Below, one piece after another: positions 51,112 through 60,709 of a stretch of DNA of 64,000 nt. The first letter of the stretch is position 1. The number at the start of each line of letters is the position of its first letter. The DNA is from Polytrichum commune (lineage: Eukaryota; Streptophyta; Polytrichopsida; Polytrichales; Polytrichaceae). The stretch lies in NCBI GenBank assembly GCA_950295325.1, contig OX485808.1:41250527-41314526 (forward strand), given 5' to 3'. The position numbers and the translations under genes were made by a program. Below the pieces are notes generated by a model that saw only the letters and a list, made by a program, of their open reading frames with translations, made no database searches and had not been told where the DNA came from.

Positions 51112-54100
51112 CTAGAAATCAATGGCTGTCGTTGAACTTGTTCTCTTGTCCCTTCGGGCATTTGTCTTCTTCTCATCAACTGCAATGCCATTCTCAGACC
51201 CCTTGCCTCTTGTGCGAGTAATGCCCAGTCGTGGCAGCCCTCGATTGAGACCATCAAGCAGTACACATGCCTTGCACCATCTCTGCATATTCATTTTCAG
51301 TCCAACACTCAATCAAGTTTTGATTCCATAGTGCCAACGTATGAAAACATTACCTATAATTTCCCACCACTACAATGCCACCTCAACAAATTAAAATTAA
51401 CTGTCCACCTACATCTCTTCCAAGGAGTGAAAATCATCAGCAGTGAAGATATGATGAATTTGAAGTGTTAAAGTTTAAAGTTTGGTACCTGACTAGAGAT
51501 GTAGCCACATTTTTCACAAAGACCTTGCTCTGGCATTTTTGCTGTAGAATCGATCCTGAACCTTTCTCCAGACCTTATGATGTCGAGAATAGCTTGTGGC
51601 CTGTCGAAAAAATCACATTGTGGTAAATACCTTAATATTGGGACACATTGAAGTGGTCTTGATAAATGTGTATAGAACTAAGCTACCTTATAGCTTCAAG
51701 ATCTTTGATGAACTCCCGCGCAAAGCCTCGATAAGCATTTGGAGAGTAAGTGCCTGGTACCAAGAGACCACACCCCCAATATCCACATCAAGTCACTGTT
51801 GCCAAATTAATGCATGAATAGCTCTAGTTCCTGAAGCTTTTGTGTGTATTGTGCAGGAACATGCAGTTAAAGATTATCTTTTCACCAGAGCCAGGTGATT
51901 AACCTGTGGTCTCAGATACTTTATAAATCTCAATGCTTTCTTGATAGAATTTCACTATGCACATTTTAATCCCCATTTTCCTAGGTAGATTAATGGCATT
52001 GTGACAAAATACTATTTAGAATTCTTGTGAAAGTATTCATTCACAATATCAAGAGCTCTTAACACACTATTGCACACCAAGAAGATCCAAGGAGGCTTAC
52101 ATTCAGTTGAGAAGTAGTCAAGCTTCTTGAAATATGCATACGTGGATCTTAGTCAAGGTTGGCCCCACAACTGATAACAACATACAATAACGCATATACC
52201 AATTCTGACCTGCTGTTGTAACTCAAATCTCTCATTTATACAGGCTATGGATAAGACACTTCTTTAAACCGTTACGAGCCATTGTTTTTTAGAGAAGCAA
52301 CCCTCGTTCCTACACTGGAATAGCTCAGGATATTCAAATGTAGATAGATCTTATGCTTCAAGGGGTGCACAGCAATGAGTGAATGGCACAAAAGAAACTC
52401 TCTGAAATCAAGAGTAAAATCAAAACTTGTAAAGGATATATGACAATTTCCTTCTCGTATGTGTATTTAAAGGGCTTGCAACGCGGCAAAGCACCTTCCT
52501 CTCCTGTTATAATCGAAGTGCATCGGGCAAGTCTGCACAGAAACATATAGCCAGAATGATTGAGGCATATTGGAAAATGATAGGCATCCTCCTTGACTCC
52601 ATTCCTTCCAGAATAATTCTCACCTACACAGATTAAAATCAGTAATTTGGACTTTGATAACAATGTATCAGCAATAATTATCTCCTCACAATAGAAGGAT
52701 GATATGCATACCGCGCAATATCACCACGAAGTATATTGAGCAAGACAGTCTCAGCAACATCATCAGCATTATGACCAGTTGCCATCTTCACAGCTTTCAT
52801 CTTGGCAGCTCCTCTATCCAAAGCCTGAAAAGAGGCCAACATACAGATCCTTACAAACAAAGAAAAACCAGTCTGCTAGTACTGCATAAAACACCAAGGC
52901 ATAAAGAATACTTACAAACACAAAGGCACAAGTTGAAGTAAGTACACTGAGATACTAGCTCATACAGAAGATCTCCCACAACATACTATACGGTGAGGCC
53001 TTGAGTTAGTAAATCACCTGGCGTCGAAATACACCACAGAAAGTGCAGTTATTCTTGAGTCCAATCTCTTTAACTATTTCATCCATTGTCCATCCATACA
53101 AGGTCTTGTAGGAAACTACCTCCAATGGAATTCCATACTGCAGCCACATTGAAACAAGTTCCACCATCAGGACCTCTTACTTTCAGCCTCTCAGATTGTC
53201 CAAATTTCACCACCACCTCACAACGAGAAACCCAAAGAAAAAGAAAAAAGGTGGATAAGCACCTGAACTTCATTTCGCTTCACTGTCTCAAGTGAGTCAT
53301 CTCTGTAGCCAGCAATACCTTCGTCAATAGAAAGCAAGAACAAGTCGAGCCCATAGTTGTGTCTCTTATTAAGTTCTGTTAAAACATGTGCCAAAACTGT
53401 TGAATCTGCATTTCCCAAAACCATCATACCCACTAACTTCATTAACATCATCCAGATATCTATCACCAAATCTTCCTTCTCTTAGCGCACCAAGCCACAG
53501 AAGGTTTCTTAGCCCACAAATAAAAAAGAAAAGAACAAAGATTACATGATCTTCAAGTGCATGCACTAAGCGATTACAAACATAAAAGCTGATGTAGGGA
53601 CAGCTGTGGTCTCATCTTAACCACCGAGGGAACTGAGGGACCAAAAGGTAATCTGGTGGAAGTTGAAAGAATAATATGATCTTGGAAGTAGTTGAATTGT
53701 CACAACGTCTCTTGAGATATGAGCACTGTATATAGTATATATAATCATCATCAATAGAATGTTCTGATCAATTTTTCGAGGTGACGGACAAATTCATTAT
53801 CTACGTCTGGGTAAATACATGGCTGAAAAGCAAGGTCTGGTCATTTGAAGTCGGGAGTCTATTTTGGGACGTTTAGGCCATTGAGGGTTAAAGTGTATAG
53901 ACACATTGAGTTGTGTTTATGCATAAACACACTAAAGGTATTGAGAGTGAGATAGAAAGTCCCACCTTTACCACCAGATGCAGCTACTGCCACACGCTCC
54001 CCAGGTTTAAAGAGTTTATTATCCACAATCGTTTGATGTATTTCCTCCTCAAATGCTGTGTAGAAGCAATCTTTACAAATCTACATGTGACAAGTGAAAA

Positions 54101-54768
54101 ATCAAGCAAAACTTCCCACATTTCTCCAGAACACAATGTTCTGTCGAACACAAGTTTCTAGACTGACCCATAGATTCTACTATAAATAGCACACCAATCA
54201 AGGTCACAATTCTGCACAGCCAAATGAAGAATCAATTAAATTTAGTGCAGAATTGTGACCTTAATTGGTGTGTCGTTTGATTTTTCATTTGAATGAAGAA
54301 TCACTTAAAATCTCACAGAAATTTTCATTAGAACTCAGCTACGAGAACCTCCCTGACCACTCTCATTCTCTCTCTAAAACACCGAGTTCAGGCGGAAACC
54401 CTAATCTCCATGAGAAGTTAATTTGAAGAAACTTCAGTGCTACTTATGCAAAATTCCCACCCCGGATGCTACGCCGATTCAACTCTTGGGAGAATTTTCA
54501 CAGCTAATTGCCAACGTGCACCAACGAGCTCAACTTCACCAAATTAGACAAAAGCGAGCAGAATTTCAAAAAACTCGCATAAAATTTCCAAGTCTCGAAT
54601 CTGAAAATTATGCTCTGCCAACTTGCCAACCCCAAACAACACAGAAACAAATCGCTATTTCCGTTCAAAAAAACAACAGGAAGCAGGCCATGATCTCACC
54701 TGTTGCTGGTTCCTGGGCCGCACCAAGGCAGCGCGCCGTGCCTTGCAAAGCTCGCACTGCCGAACCAT
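51112..54768 (-). CDS. CTU1: cytoplasmic tRNA 2-thiolation protein 1 (CTU1/NCS6)
   Basis: With CTU2 it adenylates and thiolates the wobble uridine (s2U34) of cytosolic tRNAs for Lys, Glu and Gln, taking sulfur from URM1. Exons on the minus strand are 54768-54700, 54080-53966, 53405-53263, 53137-53018, 52824-52712, 52532-52440, 52141-52101, 51753-51687, 51600-51489 and 51282-51112. All ten join in frame to 347 aa, the usual family length. Motifs seen are N-terminal zinc CELC (5-8) with CKDC (25-28), the PP-loop SGGKDST (58-64), [19 protein letters not shown] (140-143), TGHNADD (165-171), [16 protein letters not shown] with Cys205, and C-terminal CEKC (282-285) with CKAC (294-297). Nine introns: eight are GT-AG and the sixth is AT-AC. 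Intron 1 holds a hairpin repeat, and a telo-box lies just upstream. Confidence 0.96.
52142..52439 (-). other. CTU1: U12-type AT-AC intron in CTU1
   Basis: The donor reads ATATCCTTT, the consensus for the minor spliceosome. The acceptor side carries CCTTGACTAAGATCCAC, that is a CCTTGAC branch-site match with its A 11 bases before the terminal AC. Using these borders joins GTC AT with G TAT GCA TAT, giving [14 protein letters not shown], the conserved family sequence. No GT-AG choice near this site restores that reading. The intron is 298 bp. Confidence 0.9.
54190..54272. repeat. near-perfect 28-bp hairpin in CTU1 intron 1
   Basis: 54190-54217 (starting CACACCAATCAAGGTC) and 54245-54272 are inverted copies with one mismatch in 28, separated by 27 bases that include AATGAAGAATC, repeated again just after the right arm. 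The form is that of a short foldback insertion. Confidence 0.75.
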
Positions 54769-54835
54769 CTCCCTGTCCTTGCTTAGCTGAACGCACAGCG
54801 GCAACACAAGCCCCCTCCTCCTTGCTTAGTGGATT

Positions 54836-54861
54836 AAACCCTAAACCCTAAACCCTAAACC
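54836..54861 (-). promoter_or_regulatory. telo-box cluster upstream of CTU1
   Basis: Three full AAACCCT units plus AAACC, 68-93 bases before the CTU1 start codon. Telo-boxes are common in plant promoters and leaders of translation-related genes, which suits a tRNA-modification enzyme. A chance interstitial telomere repeat is the alternative. Confidence 0.6.
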
Positions 54862-57590
54862 AACCCAAATCCTTCCAACACTTCTTCCCAAGCTGCAATT
54901 TGGCTCTCGTCTAATTAGTTACAACACCATCTCCGACGCTCGGCATGCTTCGAGTTCGGATTTTTGGGTTTGCGTGACCGATTTTGTCACGCGGGGGATC
55001 TACGAGCAACTCCACCGGACGCACGCACTATGCGCACTCCAGACACTGAATTGAATGAAATTTGTTCGGCCGAGAGTATCTTTGAAAAGTCAATGAATAA
55101 ATAAATGTCAATAAGATGATGTAAAATCATTTTTCATAATTCCCTCAATATACCTTTTATCTCAGTTAGTGTAGCGTACTATTGGAGTTACATAGTGCTA
55201 TACATTGAAACCATATGTCGAACTATTTAAACGCCTATTGAAAACCAACCTCCGAAAGCTTAAGTGCTCCAACAAAGGCACCGAAAGCGATTTCCAATGG
55301 TCTAGTTATAATCTATGTTTGGAGTCTCCACCTTAGAGCTATCCAACTTCGCTCCGAGCTATGTGCACAACTAACACTAAATATTGTATTTAGTGTCATA
55401 TGGTATTTTATGTTAATATGGTATTTTTTTCTAATGACACTTCTTATGAATATGTTTACAAGTACTGTCATTCCAGCTTACTTTTGGTTCATCCATTGTC
55501 CTAAACCTTTACTTGCTCCATGGTAATTATTAAAATAAAGTTTGGTATGTTTTGCATCGGACTTAACATTTTTGTAATCAAATATTGTCGTGGATAATTG
55601 AAATTTTGATGAAATATCATGGAAAGTGACAGTTATTGCAACATTGTAAATCTATAATGCCAAATTGTTTTACAAGGAATAACAAATGAAATGTTAGGTT
55701 TACAATTAGTGTTAGTGACACTACATGGGTGGTCTACAATTAGCATTAAACAAGACAAATAGAATTTGGTAACACTAAATACAATATTTAGTGTTTGATA
55801 CACTAAATACAAACACATACACCAAATATCAATAACCCTATGAAAGTAAGTAACATAAATTGTAAACTCAAACACTAAAAATCAACTTTGGTAATATGTG
55901 GAAGTTACATGTTTGAATTTAGTGTTAGTAAGGATATGAAAAAAAATTATATATAACAATGAGAAAAGGAAATTTCCAACATATCTTCTAACATTAATTC
56001 TCAAAACATTGAAAATTAGTGTTGAGCATGGTAGGGTGGTAACAACATTAAATATAATCAAACACTAAATATCTTATTTAGTGTACTTGCCAGCAAGCAT
56101 GTTCGAGGGATAGACCTGCACAACAACTCCCAAGTAGCACAAGATGGGGATCTTGATTTAGTTCGGTGTTCATGGCGCTTGCACTAGCACGTGGTTTTGT
56201 GCTGCACATCAGTCTTTGAACTACAACAAGAAGAGAGATTTAAACTGAAACACATCCAGTCTTTGAATTACAACAAGAAGGAAGATTTAGACTGAACATA
56301 TCCATTCCCTAGGGTTTCGGGATATAAGAGAAGGAGTGACATTACGGAGGTTAGGGTGTAGAATACATATTTGAAAACCTCCCTCGGACTTACAACACTC
56401 ATTGGAGCCGAGGTGATACTTGGAGAAAGGGAGATCCTATCCTTAGTCAAAGCCCGGTCACAAGCACAAATGCCACCTCAGCACCACTACAACCCAGCTT
56501 CAGTTGCAGTGTTTAGGACCACTTCACACACGAGACTGAGAGCCCGTGACCAGTACACTTCAAGCACTCTCATTGGTGGAAAAAGGCGGAGCCCGTCCAC
56601 CAAGTTCGCTTCACACTATGCTTGAAGGACCAATGGAGTATGAGAATGCAAGGTGTATGTAAAAGTCTACATCGATTCTTACATGGCATCGAAATGGATC
56701 ATGTTTCACGGTCACTTGGATTATTTTCAAAAACCACCTCTTGGAGGTAGGCCTAACACAAAACCATTGGGAGACCATGGCACTCCAAACGCTCACAACC
56801 ATTGATTTATATCTATTTTATCATGTGTGAGGACCCGCGTGAACAGAAACTCATTGAAATAGCATTTGGTTGAGGGCCCAGTCACATACGGCTTCACACT
56901 ACAATTGAGGGTCTGCGACCACACGACACGATTTTGGAGGTGTCTTGGGACGGCCTTTGGATGCTTTCTTTTGGGCTCTCACAATTTCATGGTCACGGCT
57001 CTTGGCTCGTGTGTGAAGTGACCCTTAGTTAAGTCGGCGAGCTTCCATCCGGATCAAATGCTTCATTAATCATGACAAGTCTTTTGTCATGCCTAACATA
57101 TTTTGCGAGATCATTGCATTGGAGGCAACGTTACATTTGGGAAGATACTTAGGTAGTTGGCTAAAGGGCCCGCCCCATCCGACTTTACATACACAATATC
57201 TAGGGTTGTGGGGTGTTTAATTTACACACGTTTCCTACCTGCGTGGGTAACTACACCAAATGTGATATTTAGTGTGACTTACTATTTGGATTTACACGGT
57301 GCTATATCTTTTTACTATTGAAATATTTTTTTCCCAAGTAAAGTTGTGAATGTTCTATAATGTTCAAACTACCAATTTAACAATTGTTGGTAAAATATGA
57401 GATGCACATTAAATAGACATAGCCTAAAGTCAGGGGACATTAAACCTCCCCATATGAACTTTTCGGGGTGGTAGATATGGACAGGGGCAACACCTGACTG
57501 AAAGCTTTTGCCCGCCTTGCCCAACTTCGAAAAAACCATTGCCCTTGCATTTTTGAAGGCCACTTATCCACCAATCCCATATTGAGTGCA
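54862..57590. other. intergenic, TTTAGTGT-rich
   Basis: Many TTTAGTGT/ACACTAAA words between 55380 and 56090, and again at 57265. 55165-55204 and 57252-57309 resemble one end of TIR family A (TACACC.., TTAGTGT, ACTTACTATT, GTGCTAT). No gene seen. Confidence 0.5.
55782..55915 (+). repeat. TTTAGTGT-rich repeat, copy 2
   Basis: Matches 49788-49918 in the same orientation: ATTTAGTGTTTGATACACTA, ATCAATAACCCTATGAAAGT, AAACTCAAACACTAAAAATC and TATGTGGAAGTTACATG. Confidence 0.7.
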
Positions 57591-57615
57591 CTTCACCTTA
57601 AAGATTCAAAATCCA

Positions 57616-57616
<1 letters not shown>

Positions 57617-57660
<44 letters not shown>
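57617..57660 (+). repeat. compound (TA)n(TG)n microsatellite
   Basis: About seven AT/TA units pass directly into about fourteen GT units. Confidence 0.95.
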
Positions 57661-57664
<4 letters not shown>

Positions 57665-57783
57665 CACTTATTAAAGAAGCAATTGATTGGGAATTCATTC
57701 CGGAAGTGAAAGTGTCAATAAAGCATGTAATCAACTCAAAAGTCAAAAATATTACAAACTCCTCATTAGCATTGATGTTATAA

Positions 57784-58593
57784 CTTTAGTCACTTACCAT
57801 TTGAAGGGGTCTTTGTCATTCTAAAATGAAACTTAAATTAATGTGTTGATTTTAGTATGTATATTTTATAGTAGTTTAGGTAATGCCTTCTACTTTCATA
57901 GATATTCATACGCATTGATACTAATTAAGCATGATTACATGTAATCAAGCCTTGACTGTCAATGAGCGCAAGGCCTAAGTTTGTACAAGTATTCGTACAT
58001 ATTTGAGCTAAATAAGCATGATTAAGTGCAAGTAAGCACAACAAGAACAAGTAACATCCAATTGTGAACACAAAGTGGTTAGGAAATTTGCTCTTGAAAC
58101 GAAGAAGTTGATGCATAGTCTCTGTCCTACAAACAGAGCCACCCAAAATGCATTGAAAGAAATCTAATTAACTATAGTTATTTTGGCAGTTCTTGATTAT
58201 TTATTTTAAAACTTTTGGGTGATAAACGAGTAGCTTCAATCCTTGACCCGTATTTGAGAAGGTGCACAAAATCCAAGAAAGGTTTGGTATAGTGAATAGC
58301 CATGGATTGGCATGAGCAAAGTGGACATCTACAATTGTAGTCTTTCATAGCAAAGGACAGAGCCTCACGGTTCTACCGTTTTCTTGTTAAGTGAAAGTAC
58401 ACACACATATATATAGAATTCTGGACCTTGAAAGTGAAGTACACTTAATATAAAATTTGTTAATATGTGGCCTCTAAAAATGCAAGAGTAATAGTTTTTT
58501 CAAAATTGGGCGGGGCGGGCAAAAAATTTCGATCGGGTCCAGAAAATCTTGATTTCTTTTTGGGAGCTGCCCCTGCCCGTATCTACCTGCCCC
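57784..58593. other. intergenic, no gene seen
   Basis: AT-rich, no coding-looking frame and no clear repeat. Confidence 0.45.
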
Positions 58594-58696
58594 GGTTACA
58601 TGTTGTGATCTTTAGGCTTTTCTTTTTTAAAGCGAGGTAGATTCCTCTAAAATGATCGGTAATCCTCCTGAAGTCTTGAATTTTAACCGGCTATTT

Positions 58697-58762
58697 CTCT
58701 AACTAGCAGCCGGTTCATCTCGAACTAGTAGCCGCTTCATCTCTGAATAGCAGCCGGTTCTC
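58697..58762 (+). repeat. 22-bp tandem repeat, three copies
   Basis: Units start at 58697, 58719 and 58741, with the shape CTC(T/G)(A/G)A(C)TAG(C/T)AGCCG(G/C)TTC(A/T). It directly follows the repeat 58594-58695 whose other copy is at 17.5-17.9 kb. Confidence 0.85.
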
Positions 58763-58974
58763 CCATTCATTGGCAGACCAAGAATCCTCACATGTCAAGA
58801 GTGATGTCAAGCTTATATTTAGTAATCCGCGTGTCAAGTGGATGATCGTAGGTAGGAACAACGTCATGATCGAGTAGCACCATGGACATCGGACCGAAGT
58901 TGTTCTTGTCAACGACTATAGCCGGATTGGACTCTAGAGACGGTGTATGTCACGCGGATTTGGCATTGAGTACG

Positions 58975-59775
58975 CAAGGAAGGCGGGGAAATTATTCTTG
59001 CAGTACTAATAAGAAGTTAAGCCTCGTAGAGCAGCGCAAGATCAAGCTTAGGCTTTACTTAACTTACTACCGGTCCCTTTTAAATCCGATCACTTATGGA
59101 GCCCCGAAGGAGGAATATTCTTCCGTAATCGCATCATTGCGTCGTGAAAGTAGTCGGTAAGTGCTGTTTTTTTTTTTTTTTTTTTTTTGAGACAGAAGGC
59201 CAACAAGCCAACGCCGAAAGAATAAATTGCAAAAAGGGAGAAAACGGTCGGTAAGTGCTGTCAATCTCCACTCTGAAGCTCGGTGAATTAGTAAGTAGGC
59301 ATATTGCATCCCGTGTTTAATTGGACGTGATTAGATTACCGTATTATAGTGGTGAGAGTACGGAGATGTTTTCGAAGCTGTCGGTAGAAGCTGACGGAGA
59401 GACTTGCCTATTCCCGACTGTTGTTGACGTTCGACGTTGAGATGCAAGGAATTAGGCGGGAACTTATTCTTGTAGTAAGTTAACAAGTTAAGCGCCAGAG
59501 CAAGAAGATCGCTTATGGAGCCTTGAAGGAGGAACATTCATCTTTGATGGTGTTGTTACGTCGTCAGAGTAATCGGTATCTGCTGTCAATCTCTGCTCTG
59601 AAAATCGGTGAATTGGTAGGCATATCGCATCCCCTGTTTAATTGGACGTGATTTGATTTGATTTGATTGCCGTACAGTAAGTAGTGAGTGCGGTTATGTT
59701 TTGAAAGCTGGCGGTAGAAGCTGATGGTCGGATTTACGTATCCCCGACTGTTGACGTTGTTGTTGTTATTATACG
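58975..59775 (+). repeat. tandem duplication of about 330-470 bp
   Basis: Unit 1 (about 58975-59447) and unit 2 (about 59448-59775) match in order: (A)AGGAA..GGCGGG(A)A, CTTATGGAGCC.(C/T)GAAGGAGG, GCTGTCAATCTC, TCGGTGAATT(A/G)GTA, TTTAATTGGACGTGAT, GGTAGAAGCTGA(C/T)GG and CCCGACTGTTG. Unit 1 is longer because it has extra sequence near 59024-59090 and an 80-bp poly(A) insertion. Confidence 0.75.
59167..59246 (-). mobile_element. short poly(A) retroposon with 14-bp target duplication
   Basis: On the minus strand the 80-bp insert ends in GGCCTTCTGTCTC followed by 22 A. It is flanked by identical 14-mers GTCGGTAAGTGCTG (59153-59166 and 59247-59260). The empty site is preserved in the second duplicated unit near 59570-59585 (AATCGGTATCTGCTGTCAAT). 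This is a SINE end or a 5'-truncated LINE end. Confidence 0.85.
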
Positions 59776-60709
59776 GACCTACCTTGAAATTATCGAGTCG
59801 GCTTCCGAGCTTGCTACGGTAGTGGCCAGAGCCACTTTGCAACGGCTGCGAACGCTGAAAAATTTCTGTCCAGTACCAGAAATTGGTTAGGTTTCGTAAT
59901 GAGAGATGCTGTTCTCACTGTCTCCAATCCCCTGTCTTTCTGCAGCGCAACCTCATCTCCATGGAATTTGATGTATAGTTTATTGCTGAGAGTTCTATAA
60001 TCTTGAATGTGTGTGTTCATGCGTATATGTAAGCCGGCATTCTAACTTTATAGCCCATGTTCGCTAATATTCTCCGCACTCTCCCTTGAGAAAAGATGAG
60101 TCTGCACCTGTGAGCTAGCGCTCTTACAGCTAATATCAACGCTCCTTCAGCCCCATTCGATTTTCATTGATTGCTTGACTGACTTTATAACCTGCATTTC
60201 AGTACAGAGTTTGTATATCTAGGAAAAAAAACAGCGGAAATTTCTTTACGACGAGCTTCTTTAATACGATCGAGGAGGTAGTGAAACATTTCTTGCAAAC
60301 GTCGCGGTTGCTGAAGACACAACGACAATATTTGTAAGGTAGTGGTACTTCTTGAACTTCTCCTCCAGACTTCGATATACATACTTAAGTTATCTCGACT
60401 ATTAGATCGATTTCCGAAGTACTCCGCACTTTAAACTTAGAAGTTATTAGAAATTGCCAAATACAAAGGAAGACATATTTTCAGGATCATTTTGTTGATC
60501 TCACTGAATCTTGTCATGATATGGATTGACTTGCTAGTTACTGATACAAATTGACACGATGCAGGGCCGTTGTTAGTTGTTGTATAGGCATTACGCCCTC
60601 GATGTTCACGCTTTCGGAAATATATATTTGATTGAAAAACCTTCAACACTTTCCCTTCCCGAGCAGTATAGTGTCATTGAATGTTCTTTGGAGGCCTGGT
60701 TTGCAGATA
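59776..60709 (+). promoter_or_regulatory. upstream region of the VIT/vWA gene
   Basis: No other gene seen. TTTGCAG just before 60707 could be a 3' splice border of a leader intron. A TATA box could not be assigned with confidence. Confidence 0.3.

Noticed and set aside
52430-52445. A GT donor for CTU1 intron 6
   Set aside because: Using nearby GT sites breaks the conserved EIVMYAYF reading; only the AT-AC borders keep frame and sequence.
54423-54851. 142-codon plus-strand ORF
   Set aside because: It overlaps CTU1 exon 1 and its upstream region in antisense, has low-complexity composition, and shows no domain.
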